From: Anaerolineae bacterium
GTDB taxonomy: Bacteria; Chloroflexota; Anaerolineae; UBA1429
Reading direction: 5' to 3'
Length of the DNA: 39,050 nucleotides
NCBI GenBank assembly: GCA_021162655.1
Contig: JAGGYI010000175.1
Coordinates: 1 to 39,050, forward strand
In this document: one piece after another, positions 1 to 7,624 of the stretch
Layout of the letters: every line of letters starts with the position of its first letter
Position numbering within the stretch: position 1 is the stretch's first letter
The notes under the pieces: generated by a model
Seen by the model: only the letters and a program-made list of their open reading frames with translations
Databases searched by the model: none
Told to the model about the DNA's origin: nothing
Translations under genes and position numbers: made by a program

Positions 1-7
1 AGGTGCA

Positions 8-1168
8 ATGATGACCAAGAAAACGCTTCTTTTCAATGGAACTCTCTATACTCGCGATGGAACCCACCGCGAGGGGTGGCTCTTGGTAGACGGGAGCCGC
101 ATCGCTGCCCTAGGTGAGGGGGAACCCCCTGAGATAGAGGCCAGGCGTCTCGACCTAGGAGGGCAGAGGCTGATTCCCGGCCTCATCGACATCCACGTTC
201 ACGGGGCCATGGGCCATGACACTATGGATGCCACTCCCCAAGCTCTGGAAGAGATGGCCCGTTTCTATGCTCGGCACGGCGTCACCGGCTTTCTGGCCAC
301 CACGGTGGCAGCCAGCGAAAAGGCTATCATGGCAGCCCTCGAGAACATCGCCCGAGTGATGCGCCAAGGCACAGGAGGAGCCCGCATCCTCGGGGCCCAC
401 GTTGAAGGTCCCTACCTCAATGTGGAACGCCGAGGCGCCCAGCATGCCGAGGAGGTGCGCCTCGCCCAGCCCCAAGAATACCGGCGCTTTTTTGCTACTG
501 GGGTGGTACGGCTCATCACCCTAGCCCCCGAGTACCCTGAGAATCAGGAGCTGCTCCGCTTCGCCGTGACCCACGGCGCAGCCGTGGCCATTGGGCACAC
601 CAAGGCCAGCTATGAGATCATTCGCCAGGCGGTGGCCTTAGGAGCCACTCAGGTCACTCACCTCTTTAACGGCATGGAACCTATGCATCATCGCAACCCC
701 GGCGTCGTGGGCGCTGCCCTTACGCTGGATGCCCTCTACTGCCAATTGATTGCCGACAATATCCACATCCAGCCCCCAGTGCTCAAGCTCGCCGTGCGCG
801 CCAAAGGCCCAGAGCGGATCATCCTCATCACCGATGCCATGCGCGGCACGGGGATGCCAGATGGCGACTATACCCTCGGTGAAGAAAAGGTCACCGTGCG
901 CCAAGGCATCGCCCGCACCGAGACGGGGGCCCTCGCTGGCAGCACCCTCACCCTAGAACGCGCCCTGGCCAACATCATGGCCGCCACCGAGCTCTCTTTT
1001 GCCGAGGCTTTACCTATGGCCACGCGCATCCCTGCCCAGACCCTTGGGCTAGAACGGCACAAGGGCTCCCTCGCTGTAGGGATGGATGCGGACTTGGCGG
1101 TGATCGACGACAATTTCCAAGTTTCCCTCACCATGGTTGAGGGAGAGATCGTCTACCAGAAGGGATAA
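8..1168 (+). CDS. nagA: N-acetylglucosamine-6-phosphate deacetylase
   Basis: Removes the acetyl group from GlcNAc-6-phosphate, giving glucosamine-6-phosphate and acetate, in cytoplasmic amino-sugar and cell-wall recycling. The 386-residue protein has the full amidohydrolase layout: a small N-terminal beta domain, then the barrel with H63-x-H65 (motif DIHVHG), metal ligand E133 in HVEGPY, H197 in IGHT, H218 in THLFNGM, and the catalytic D276 in ITDAM. The length matches the family. The start is ATG with AGGTG just upstream at the window edge; a second ATG follows directly, so the exact initiator is uncertain by one codon. Its promoter would lie outside the window. No nagB or sugar transporter is visible here. 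A strong hairpin terminator follows the stop. Identification is secure from the motifs. Confidence 0.96.
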   Translation: MMTKKTLLFNGTLYTRDGTHREGWLLVDGSRIAALGEGEPPEIEARRLDLGGQRLIPGLIDIHVHGAMGHDTMDATPQALEEMARFYARHGVTGFLATTVAASEKAIMAALENIARVMRQGTGGARILGAHVEGPYLNVERRGAQHAEEVRLAQPQEYRRFFATGVVRLITLAPEYPENQELLRFAVTHGAAVAIGHTKASYEIIRQAVALGATQVTHLFNGMEPMHHRNPGVVGAALTLDALYCQLIADNIHIQPPVLKLAVRAKGPERIILITDAMRGTGMPDGDYTLGEEKVTVRQGIARTETGALAGSTLTLERALANIMAATELSFAEALPMATRIPAQTLGLERHKGSLAVGMDADLAVIDDNFQVSLTMVEGEIVYQKG

Positions 1169-1179
1169 ACCTCAAGGAA

Positions 1180-1213
1180 AAGAGGGGGCAAGCACAAAAG
1201 CTTGCCCCCTCTT
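1180..1213. terminator. Bidirectional intrinsic terminator between nagA and the AIM24 gene
   Basis: A perfect 13-bp inverted repeat (1180-1192 with 1201-1213, core GGGGGCAAG/CTTGCCCCC) with an 8-nt loop sits between two convergent genes. The stem ends in A/T-rich arms on both sides, so it could end transcription from both strands. Confidence 0.8.
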
Positions 1214-1234
1214 GTATTACCCAATCCCCGTTCA

Positions 1235-1927
1235 TCAGCCAGAACGACGGGAGATCTGCCTCTGTACGTGAGGCATCAACCAAGAGAGAAAAGCATCGGC
1301 GCTGCGTGTCTGCAGGTAGATGCGCCCCGGCCCAGTGAGATCCACCACCAAACCCTCTCCACTGAAAAGGGTGGACTTGAGCCCGCCAACGGCCCGCACC
1401 TTGAAGCCAATCCCCTCATCAAAAGCAACGAGGTGCCCTGTGTCCACCGTATAGCGCTCCCCATCCTCCAGGTCTACCTCGTGAATGGCCCCATAACTGG
1501 AAAGAATAAGCGTTCCCTGGCCGCTACAGCGCAGCAAAAAGAGCCCCTCGCTGGCGAAAAAGGTCTTTGCACCGCCCCATTTGGTGTCTATCTCTATCTC
1601 GATGGCCGACCCCAAATAAGAACCCGACTGCACAAGAAGGGGCCTGTCCGATTCGAGCTCGAGAACAAGGACATCCCCTGGAAGCGCCGGAGCCAGGGTC
1701 ACGGTACCTCCCTGCTCCGAAGCGGCAAACTCGTTCATGAAAAAGCTCTCCCCACCCAAAAGAGAGCGCTTGAGCGAGGCCAAGAACCCACCTGCCGCCT
1801 TGGTTTGCAGCGAAACCCCTGCCGACATGCTCACCATGGCCCCCGCCTCTGCCCGCATACGCTCCCCCGGAGCCAGCTCTACCACAGCGAGAGAATAGGA
1901 AGGCCGATACAACACCTCTGTCTTCAT
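1235..1927 (-). CDS. AIM24 / TIGR00266 family protein
   Basis: A 230-residue soluble protein of the AIM24 (TIGR00266) beta-rich family. Bacterial members have no settled function; the yeast namesake affects mitochondrial membrane organisation. The family pattern is visible: an N-terminal motif with ERMRAEAGAMVSMSAGV, a central segment rich in Gly around FLASLKRSLLGGESFFMNEF, and the later GEGLVVDLTGPGRIYLQTR block near the C-terminus. I chose the ATG at 1927 because AGGTGG lies 7 nt upstream; a TTG eight codons earlier would start inside the previous stop region and has no better site. It is the last gene of a minus-strand run after lgt and the SGNH esterase, about 20 bp behind the latter, so it is probably co-transcribed. 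Family assignment is from conserved blocks; the role is unknown. Confidence 0.85.
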   Translation of the reverse strand: MKTEVLYRPSYSLAVVELAPGERMRAEAGAMVSMSAGVSLQTKAAGGFLASLKRSLLGGESFFMNEFAASEQGGTVTLAPALPGDVLVLELESDRPLLVQSGSYLGSAIEIEIDTKWGGAKTFFASEGLFLLRCSGQGTLILSSYGAIHEVDLEDGERYTVDTGHLVAFDEGIGFKVRAVGGLKSTLFSGEGLVVDLTGPGRIYLQTRSADAFLSWLMPHVQRQISRRSG

Positions 1928-1947
1928 CCCCACACCACCTTTCTTTT

Positions 1948-2982
1948 TCAAAGAGAAACCACCTTTTGCAAGGCCTGGGCGATGCCCTCAGCCATTCGAT
2001 ACATACCGTGTGGATCCGGATGGACGAGATCGACCGTCAAGCCACGCTCATCCCCAATGAGCTGTAATCCATCGAGTAGAGCCAGATGGGGATCCTGCTG
2101 GGCCCGAGCCCGCACCACCTGGGTGATGGCCTCTCGGTAGGCCTGCGGCGTATCCCCTCGGAGGTTGGGCACTGCCGGCGGACCATCCTCTCGGCGCCAA
2201 ATGGGCGTGATGCAGAGGATAGGCTTTTCGGGATGCCTCTCTCGAATGATCTCTAGAAAACGCTCATAGCGCCGTGCAAAGTCCGCAGCGGGCTCTTTGC
2301 TGCCCCCATACGTATTCGTACCAATAGCGATGCTCAGTACATCCCAATCCTGGCGCGAAGCAATATACTCTGCCACAGGGGCATCCCCCCAAGCGGACCC
2401 TCCAAATCCCAGATTCAAGGCATCCCAACCAAGGGCATCCGCCACCAAATGCACATAGGTCATCCCTGGAGAGAGCGCCCTCGCCCCTTGGGTGATGGAA
2501 TCCCCATGGGCCAGCCAACGCAGAGGGCGAGCAGAAGGCGCACTCAGCTCCACCCCCTCTGAAAGATAAAGGGCCTTGACGGCCGTCTGCGCACCATAGG
2601 GGAGGAGGATGCGCCAAGGTGCCTCCTCGATCCCCGGGAAGAGTTCCTCATTCTGATAGAGGGTGAGCCTGCCAGAGAAACGCGGTGTTGGCAAGGAGAT
2701 GAGACGCAGGCAACGATAGCCATGGTAGAGCGCCAAGATCACGGAATAATTCGGCAGTCCCTCGGTGCTTAGCTCCAAGGCGATGTAGCGAGTGGCTGCC
2801 CGAAAACGCAATTCTATACCTGCTGATTGGGTGGCACGGAAAGCCGTCCGCTCTGGAAAGCGTTCCCGCCAGCTCTTGGGAACCCGGTAGAGCATGAGCC
2901 CCCGTCGGCTGGGAACGATCTCGGCGGCATTATGATAGTGAACGGGGAATCCCTCTTTGGTAGAAAGGATGATCTTTTGCAA
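1948..2982 (-). CDS. SGNH/GDSL hydrolase with N-terminal beta domain
   Basis: A 344-residue esterase-type hydrolase. The C-terminal half (about residues 150-340) is an SGNH hydrolase: nucleophile S162 in HGDSITQG, the block-II glycine region NLGFGGSAWG, the block-III motif GTNTYGG, and the catalytic D-x-x-H pair in VDLVHPD near residue 325. The first 145 residues look like the beta-sandwich domain that precedes SGNH domains in CE2/CE3-like carbohydrate esterases, so deacylation of a sugar is a fair inference but the substrate is unknown. No signal peptide is seen, so it should act in the cytoplasm unless exported another way. The start is TTG, supported by AGGAGG six bases upstream. It follows lgt by 15 bp and is followed by the AIM24 gene, forming one minus-strand transcription unit. 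Confidence 0.88.
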   Translation of the reverse strand: MQKIILSTKEGFPVHYHNAAEIVPSRRGLMLYRVPKSWRERFPERTAFRATQSAGIELRFRAATRYIALELSTEGLPNYSVILALYHGYRCLRLISLPTPRFSGRLTLYQNEELFPGIEEAPWRILLPYGAQTAVKALYLSEGVELSAPSARPLRWLAHGDSITQGARALSPGMTYVHLVADALGWDALNLGFGGSAWGDAPVAEYIASRQDWDVLSIAIGTNTYGGSKEPAADFARRYERFLEIIRERHPEKPILCITPIWRREDGPPAVPNLRGDTPQAYREAITQVVRARAQQDPHLALLDGLQLIGDERGLTVDLVHPDPHGMYRMAEGIAQALQKVVSL

Positions 2983-2997
2983 CGTCTCCCTCCTGAT

Positions 2998-3909
2998 CTA
3001 CTTCTCCTCCCCTTCCTTCTCTTGCTCTTCAAGGGGAGAAGGGCCTCCCCCCTCCTCAACCTCGGAGGGTTCGGGGGTTGGTTGCTCTTTCTCCTCGGGC
3101 GGCTGCCAGGGCTCCCCAGGGACATAGATCATCCCCGGACGACGCAGTTTGCGCCGAATGAAAAGCAGCGCCCCGAAAAAGACGATGGACCCTATGGAAA
3201 CCAGCTGCGCCACGGGGATGCCCGCAATCTTCCAAGCATCGGGCCGGAGGAATTCGATAAAGAAGCGAATGACAGGATAGATGATGCCATAGAGGAAAAA
3301 GATGTCGCCATAGAGGCGGTTCTTGCGCCAGTGGCGTGCGACATAATAAAGGATCAAAAAGCCCCCAAAATTGAGCACCGACTCGTAGAAAAAGGTGGGA
3401 TGAAAGTGCGTGTAGGCTTCATACCCTGGCAGACGATGCTCCGGCGCTATATAGATCCCCCAAGGGAGATCTGTCGGTGGGCCATAGAGCTCCTGGTTGA
3501 AAAAGTTGCCCCAGCGCCCGATGGCCTGAGCCAGAAGCAACCCCGGCGCTGCATAATCAGCCCATTCAAGAAAGCGCAGCTTGTAGTACTTGGTAAAGAT
3601 CCAGACGCCAAAAAGCCCGCCAAAGACGGCTCCAAAGATGCCAAAGCCACTCATCTGCAGGCCAAAGATCTGATCGGGATGAAGGCGATAATAATCCCAG
3701 CTAGAGATAACATGATAAAGGCGCGCTCCGATGATGCCCGTCACCAAGCAAACAAGCAAAAGGTTCCAGGCGATCTCGGGATCGTGCCCATTGCGCCGCG
3801 AGAGGATGCTGGCAATGTGGGCAGCCAACATCGCTCCCGAGACGATGAGCACCCCATACCAATAAATAGCAATGGGGCCAATGCGAATCAAAACAGGATT
3901 AGGCTGCAT
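2998..3909 (-). CDS. lgt: Prolipoprotein diacylglyceryl transferase with acidic C-terminal tail
   Basis: Transfers diacylglycerol from phosphatidylglycerol to the lipobox cysteine of prolipoproteins, in the plasma membrane. The 303-residue protein has about seven hydrophobic segments and the Lgt signature GRWGNFFNQE around residues 135-145, with the family Y/H motif region YWYGVL near the N-terminus. The start is the ATG at 3909 with AGGAGGAGG upstream; a longer in-frame extension to 3969 would include the promoter and is rejected. The last 50 or so residues after the final membrane segment are a hydrophilic tail rich in Glu and Pro, longer than usual for Lgt. It is first in a unit with the SGNH hydrolase and AIM24 genes. 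A client lipoprotein is encoded at 12083. Confidence 0.95.
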   Translation of the reverse strand: MQPNPVLIRIGPIAIYWYGVLIVSGAMLAAHIASILSRRNGHDPEIAWNLLLVCLVTGIIGARLYHVISSWDYYRLHPDQIFGLQMSGFGIFGAVFGGLFGVWIFTKYYKLRFLEWADYAAPGLLLAQAIGRWGNFFNQELYGPPTDLPWGIYIAPEHRLPGYEAYTHFHPTFFYESVLNFGGFLILYYVARHWRKNRLYGDIFFLYGIIYPVIRFFIEFLRPDAWKIAGIPVAQLVSIGSIVFFGALLFIRRKLRRPGMIYVPGEPWQPPEEKEQPTPEPSEVEEGGGPSPLEEQEKEGEEK

Positions 3910-3948
3910 GAGAGGACCTCCTCCTCGGCTCAACTTGCAGACTCTACT

Positions 3949-3976
3949 ATTATAGCCCAAAAGATGCACCCGCCAA
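3949..3976 (-). promoter_or_regulatory. Sigma-70-type promoter for lgt
   Basis: Reading the minus strand, TTGGCG (3976-3971), a 16-bp spacer and a perfect TATAAT (3954-3949) precede the lgt start by about 40 bp. It is back to back with the promoter of the divergent gene. Confidence 0.65.
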
Positions 3977-3993
3977 GGACCCTCCCTCCCCGA

Positions 3994-4021
3994 TTGACAG
4001 CCCCTCCGAGCCCTCTATAAT
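3994..4021 (+). promoter_or_regulatory. Consensus sigma-70 promoter for the PH-like membrane gene
   Basis: TTGACA (3994-3999), a 16-bp spacer and TATAAT (4016-4021): both hexamers match consensus exactly. The expected transcript start is near 4028, leaving a leader of about 40 nt before the ATG at 4067. Confidence 0.8.
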
Positions 4022-4066
4022 CGCAAACATATCGTGGATTCTGCACCTACGCCCAACGGAGGCGCC

Positions 4067-4918
4067 ATGGTCTGGAGACCCAAAAGAACGTTGGGGGTCT
4101 TGACAGGGCTTTTTATCTTGGCCGTTCTCGTAGGAATGGGAGCCTTGCTTTTTGAAGGTGCCACCCGGCAGCCCTGGGGGCTGGGGCTCTACCTCACCAT
4201 GCTAGCCTGGGCCCCTCTAGGGGGTGCGCTTTATCTTTGGGGGCGCTGGTACTATGAGCTCCTCACATTGCGCTACTACTTGGATAGGAACACTCTTATC
4301 ATCGTCTGCGGTACCCATCGCCACATCATCCCTCTGCCATCCATCTACCAAGCACAAAAAGGGTATCACCTAGATGAGGTTCAGGGGCTAAGCTGGCCCG
4401 GGTATATCCACGGGCAAGCCCTTTGGGCGGGAAAGCCTCTCCACGTTCAAGCGAGCGAACCTCCGCAGCGGCAAATCCTCCTCCTAACGAAAGAGAGTGC
4501 CTATGGCATCTCTCCCAGCGACCCCGAGGGCTTTCTTCGAGAGCTGGCTAGACACCAAGCCTTGGGCGCCATCCGGCAGCTGGCCCCGCACACAGAGCCG
4601 GCTCCCTGGCTGGCACTGCCCCTCTGGAAAGATCGCACCTTTTGGGGAACGGCACTGGGAGCCTTGATAGTCAATGCAGCTCTCTTGGGGCTGCTCGCTC
4701 TCCACCCAGAGGAGAGCCATCCCCCTGGCTCTTGGCTCTCCTTGGTTCGATCGCCGTTCTTCTTCCCCCTGGCAGGAGCGGCAGTATGGGGAGTGAATAC
4801 CCTTCTGGGTGGGCTCTGTTACCTTCGTGACCGATTGGCAGCCTACTTGCTGACAGGAAGTTCCCTAGTGTTAGAGGGCTTGCTTTGGCTAGCCACTTGG
4901 CAGGCACTGAGAGGATGA
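4067..4918 (+). CDS. Membrane protein with bacterial PH-like domain
   Basis: A 283-residue membrane protein that I only partly recognise. Two hydrophobic segments lie near the N-terminus (about residues 9-30 and 41-62), then a soluble stretch of about 130 residues beginning RYYLDRNTLIIVCGTHRHIIPL, which reads like the first strands of a bacterial pleckstrin-homology domain and ends with a DPEGFLREL helix. Three more hydrophobic segments follow. Proteins of this layout are often annotated as PH domain-containing proteins; no enzymatic motif is seen. The ATG at 4067 has GGAGG four bases upstream; a GTG at 4034 would be almost at the predicted transcript start. The DUF92 gene follows 13 bp later, so the two probably share an mRNA. 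Confidence 0.6.
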   Translation: MVWRPKRTLGVLTGLFILAVLVGMGALLFEGATRQPWGLGLYLTMLAWAPLGGALYLWGRWYYELLTLRYYLDRNTLIIVCGTHRHIIPLPSIYQAQKGYHLDEVQGLSWPGYIHGQALWAGKPLHVQASEPPQRQILLLTKESAYGISPSDPEGFLRELARHQALGAIRQLAPHTEPAPWLALPLWKDRTFWGTALGALIVNAALLGLLALHPEESHPPGSWLSLVRSPFFFPLAGAAVWGVNTLLGGLCYLRDRLAAYLLTGSSLVLEGLLWLATWQALRG

Positions 4919-4931
4919 GGGAAAAGGGGAA

Positions 4932-5783
4932 ATGGTTAAAAACCTGGCCCTAGGATTGATCCTAGGAGGAGCGTTGGGGTTCATCGGCCAGCGCACGCGC
5001 TTTCTCACCTGGAGCGGAGCTCTTGCCCTTACCCTGATGAGTGCCCTCGTTTTCGCCGCCAACGGGTGGACCTGGGGGGCTCCACTGCTCCTCGTCGTGG
5101 CTAGCGAGAACATCTGGGCACGCTACCGAGCCTCCCGTAAGGAGCCCTTGGGCGATCGCTTCCGACAAGGAGCTCGGCGTGGCTGGCCCGCCCTCTTTGC
5201 GCGAATAGGCTGGGCCAGCGTCCTGGCCCTTCTCTACGCCCTAGCCGCCCCCACCAAAGGGATTCACATCGCTTTCATTGGGGCCCTGGCCACAGCGGCA
5301 GCCGACAGCTGGGCCACCGAGCTCGGCGTGCTCAGCGCACAACCCCCTCGGTCTCTGCTCACCTGGCGTCGGGTCAAAGCCGGCCACGAGGGAGCCATCA
5401 GCGTGCTGGGCCTAGTAGCCGCCCTGGGCGCCAGCTGGCTTACCGGCTTTGCCGGGCTCCTCTGCCAAGCCATCGCCAGCTGGTTGCAGAGAAGCCTGGT
5501 CGAGCGAGCCTTCCTCTGGCTGCCCCTAGCCGCCCTGCTAGGAGGGACGGCCGGCTGCCTGCTAGATAGCTTCCTTGGAGCAACGGCCCAAGGCATCTAC
5601 TACTGCGAGCACTGCAACGAGCGCAGCGAGAGCCGGCTACACTCTTGTGGCAGGGAGGCTGAGCAAATTCGGGGGTGGGCTTGGTTGACGAATGACGGCA
5701 TCAACTTTGTGAGCAGCGTGGTAGGCGCAGCAGTGGCCGTAGGGGCGGTTGCTTGGCTTGCGCAAACAAGCTTGCGGTGGTAA
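4932..5783 (+). CDS. DUF92 family integral membrane protein
   Basis: A 283-residue polytopic membrane protein of the DUF92/TMEM19 family. Family marks visible are the ALATAAADSWATELG stretch in the middle, the GHEGAISVLG segment, a GTAGCLLDSFLGATAQ segment, and a short cysteine cluster YYCEHCNE...HSCG near the C-terminus followed by NDGINFVSS. Plant members (VTE6) are phytyl-phosphate kinases; the bacterial substrate is generally unknown, so a polyprenyl-phosphate-related role is only an analogy. ATG start preceded by AAGGGG. It lies directly behind the PH-like membrane gene. Confidence 0.85.
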   Translation: MVKNLALGLILGGALGFIGQRTRFLTWSGALALTLMSALVFAANGWTWGAPLLLVVASENIWARYRASRKEPLGDRFRQGARRGWPALFARIGWASVLALLYALAAPTKGIHIAFIGALATAAADSWATELGVLSAQPPRSLLTWRRVKAGHEGAISVLGLVAALGASWLTGFAGLLCQAIASWLQRSLVERAFLWLPLAALLGGTAGCLLDSFLGATAQGIYYCEHCNERSESRLHSCGREAEQIRGWAWLTNDGINFVSSVVGAAVAVGAVAWLAQTSLRW

Positions 5784-5786
5784 AAT
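5758..5786 (+). promoter_or_regulatory. Putative promoter for the corrinoid protein gene
   Basis: TTGCGC (5758-5763), a 17-bp spacer and TAAAAT (5781-5786), overlapping the end of the DUF92 gene and about 50 bp upstream of the corrinoid protein start. Good -10, moderate -35. Confidence 0.45.
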
Positions 5787-5839
5787 GCTCACACCCTCAT
5801 GAGGTGGCGTCGGCACTTTAGGTTCAAGGAGGTTCAGGA

Positions 5840-6478
5840 ATGGGTCACAAGGAGACGATCTACGAAGGTATCATCAAAGGCAATGCCAAGGCGGTGGAAG
5901 AGGCAGTCAAGGCGGCTTTGGCAGAGGGCATTCCCGCACCAGAGATCTTGGATGAGGCGATGATCCCCGCCATGACAGAGGTGGGGCGGCTGTTCGAAAT
6001 CAACGAGTATTACGTTCCAGAGATGCTCATCGCCGCACGCGCGATGAAGACCGGGCTGGCCGTCCTCAAGCCCGAGTTGGTCAAGGCGGCAGTCGAGCCC
6101 AAGGGGAAAGTAGCCCTGGGCACCGTCAAGGGAGACCTTCACGACATCGGCAAGAACCTTGTCGCCATCATGATCGAGGGTGCAGGCTTTGAGGTAATCG
6201 ACCTGGGCGTGGATGTAAGCCCGGAAAAGTTTGTTCAAACGGTACAAGAGCAAGATGTAGACGTCATTGGCATGTCGGCTCTTTTGACCACCACAATGCC
6301 CAACATGAAAAACACTATCGAGGCCCTCAAAGAGGCCGGCGTGCGAGACAAAGTCAAGGTAATCATCGGCGGCGCCCCAGTGACGCAAAAGTACGCCGAC
6401 GAGATTGGAGCAGATGGCTACAGCCGCGACGCGGCCGGTGCAGCTCGGCTGGTGCAGGAGCTACTCAACGTCGCCTGA
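5840..6478 (+). CDS. Methyltransferase cognate corrinoid protein (B12-binding)
   Basis: A 212-residue cobalamin carrier of the MtbC/MtaC type, which shuttles a methyl group between a substrate-specific methyltransferase and an acceptor methyltransferase in the cytoplasm. The N-terminal helical cap (about residues 1-85) has the family motif EVGRLFEINEYYVPEMLIAARAM. The Rossmann-like B12-binding domain has the ligand H101 in D-x-H-x-x-G (DLHDIGKN), then MSALLTTTM and IIGGAPVT. AGGAGG-type bases precede the ATG. It stands alone: no MtbB/MtaB-like or MtbA/MtaA-like methyltransferase and no corrinoid reductive activator is found nearby, so its partner must be encoded elsewhere. It appears monocistronic, with its own promoter and a strong terminator. 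Confidence 0.93.
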   Translation: MGHKETIYEGIIKGNAKAVEEAVKAALAEGIPAPEILDEAMIPAMTEVGRLFEINEYYVPEMLIAARAMKTGLAVLKPELVKAAVEPKGKVALGTVKGDLHDIGKNLVAIMIEGAGFEVIDLGVDVSPEKFVQTVQEQDVDVIGMSALLTTTMPNMKNTIEALKEAGVRDKVKVIIGGAPVTQKYADEIGADGYSRDAAGAARLVQELLNVA

Positions 6479-6509
6479 CGCGCTGGCCCAAGGCCACACT
6501 AGGAGCAGG

Positions 6510-6541
6510 AGCCCGGCAGGATCTGCTGGGCTTCTTTTTTT
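6510..6541 (+). terminator. Intrinsic terminator after the corrinoid protein gene
   Basis: Stem AGCCCGGCAG (6510-6519) with CTGCTGGGCT (6523-6532), one G-U pair, 3-nt loop, followed by TCTTTTTTTT. A textbook rho-independent terminator. Confidence 0.85.
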
Positions 6542-6567
6542 GCCGGATGACGCCGCAAACCCTCCTG

Positions 6568-6576
6568 TGGTATAAT
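6568..6576 (+). promoter_or_regulatory. Extended -10 promoter for the ruvB-que operon
   Basis: TGG followed by TATAAT (6571-6576) makes an extended -10; the -35 region (TGACGC, 6548-6553, 17-bp spacing) is weak, as is common when TGn is present. It starts about 26 bp before the ruvB ATG. Confidence 0.65.
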
Positions 6577-6601
6577 TAGAGACGACAAGGGAGGAAGGAG
6601 C

Positions 6602-7624
6602 ATGCCAGAACGCGTCATCTCGCCGTCGGCCCAACCGGGGGAACCCCCCATCGAACAGAACCTACGGCCCCGCACTTTGGAGGAATACATCGGCCAAGAA
6701 CGGGTGATCGAAAACCTCAAGATCTGCCTTGAGGCGGCCAAAGCACGAGGCGAAACTCTCGATCACATCCTTCTCTACGGCCCCCCTGGCCTGGGAAAAA
6801 CGACCCTCGCCCACGTCATCGCGGCCGAGATGGGCGTGAACATCAAAGTTACCTCCGGGCCAGTGATTGAACGCCCCGGAGATCTGGCAGCCATCCTAAC
6901 GAACCTCCATCAAGGAGACATCCTCTTTGTCGACGAGGTGCACCGCCTGAGCCGAGCGGTGGAAGAAGTGCTCTATCCAGCGATGGAGGACTTTGCTCTC
7001 GACATCATCATCGGCAAGGGGCCAGCTGCGCGGAGCATCCGGCTGAGCCTTCCTCGCTTCACTCTCATCGGCGCCACCACGCGGATCGCTCTCCTCACAT
7101 CTCCCCTCCGCGACCGTTTTGGCGTCATCTACCGGCTGGATTTCTATAGCCAGGAAGCCATGGAGGCCATCGTCCAGCGTTCGGCAGCTATCCTGGGCAT
7201 TCCCATCGATAAGGGGGGTGCCTATGAGATCGCCAGCCGAGCCAGAGGAACCCCCCGTGTTGCCAACCGTCTCCTCAAACGCGTGCGCGACTATGCCCAG
7301 GTGCGTGGCAAAGGGGTCATCGATCGGGAGACCGCTCGAGAGGCTCTCGACATGCTCGAGGTCGATGAATTGGGGCTCGACAATTCGGACCGACGGGTGC
7401 TCCTCACGCTCATCGACAAGTTCGATGGTGGCCCCGTGGGATTAGATACCATCGCCGCTGCCCTCAATGAGGATGCCGATACCATCATGGACGTCTATGA
7501 GCCGTATCTGATCCAGCTGGGCTTTCTTGAGCGCACCCCACGCGGGCGGGTAGCTACCCGCCGCGCCTATGAGCATCTACAGCGCCCCTATAAACCCGAA
7601 GCACAACAGGCTAGCCTCTTCTAA
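6602..7624 (+). CDS. ruvB: Holliday junction branch migration ATPase RuvB
   Basis: The hexameric AAA+ motor that, with RuvA, drives branch migration of Holliday junctions in recombination and repair. The 340-residue protein has Walker [10 protein letters not shown] with K66, Walker B D111-E112 in LFVDEVHR, the GATTR sensor region with the family motif SPLRDRFG, and the C-terminal winged-helix domain ([16 protein letters not shown], then [13 protein letters not shown]). Length and motifs are normal. The ATG has AAGGGAGG seven bases upstream. It heads an operon with queH (TAATG overlap by one base), a DUF2905 gene and queA, a common ruvB-queA neighbourhood. ruvC and ruvA are 24 kb away in this window. 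Confidence 0.98.
   Translation: MPERVISPSAQPGEPPIEQNLRPRTLEEYIGQERVIENLKICLEAAKARGETLDHILLYGPPGLGKTTLAHVIAAEMGVNIKVTSGPVIERPGDLAAILTNLHQGDILFVDEVHRLSRAVEEVLYPAMEDFALDIIIGKGPAARSIRLSLPRFTLIGATTRIALLTSPLRDRFGVIYRLDFYSQEAMEAIVQRSAAILGIPIDKGGAYEIASRARGTPRVANRLLKRVRDYAQVRGKGVIDRETAREALDMLEVDELGLDNSDRRVLLTLIDKFDGGPVGLDTIAAALNEDADTIMDVYEPYLIQLGFLERTPRGRVATRRAYEHLQRPYKPEAQQASLF

Noticed and set aside
1202-2140. 312-codon plus-strand open frame opposite the AIM24 gene
   Set aside because: It would begin inside the terminator hairpin; no motif is seen.
2827-4020. 397-codon plus-strand open frame opposite lgt
   Set aside because: It runs through the lgt gene and its promoter region; the minus-strand reading has the Lgt signature.
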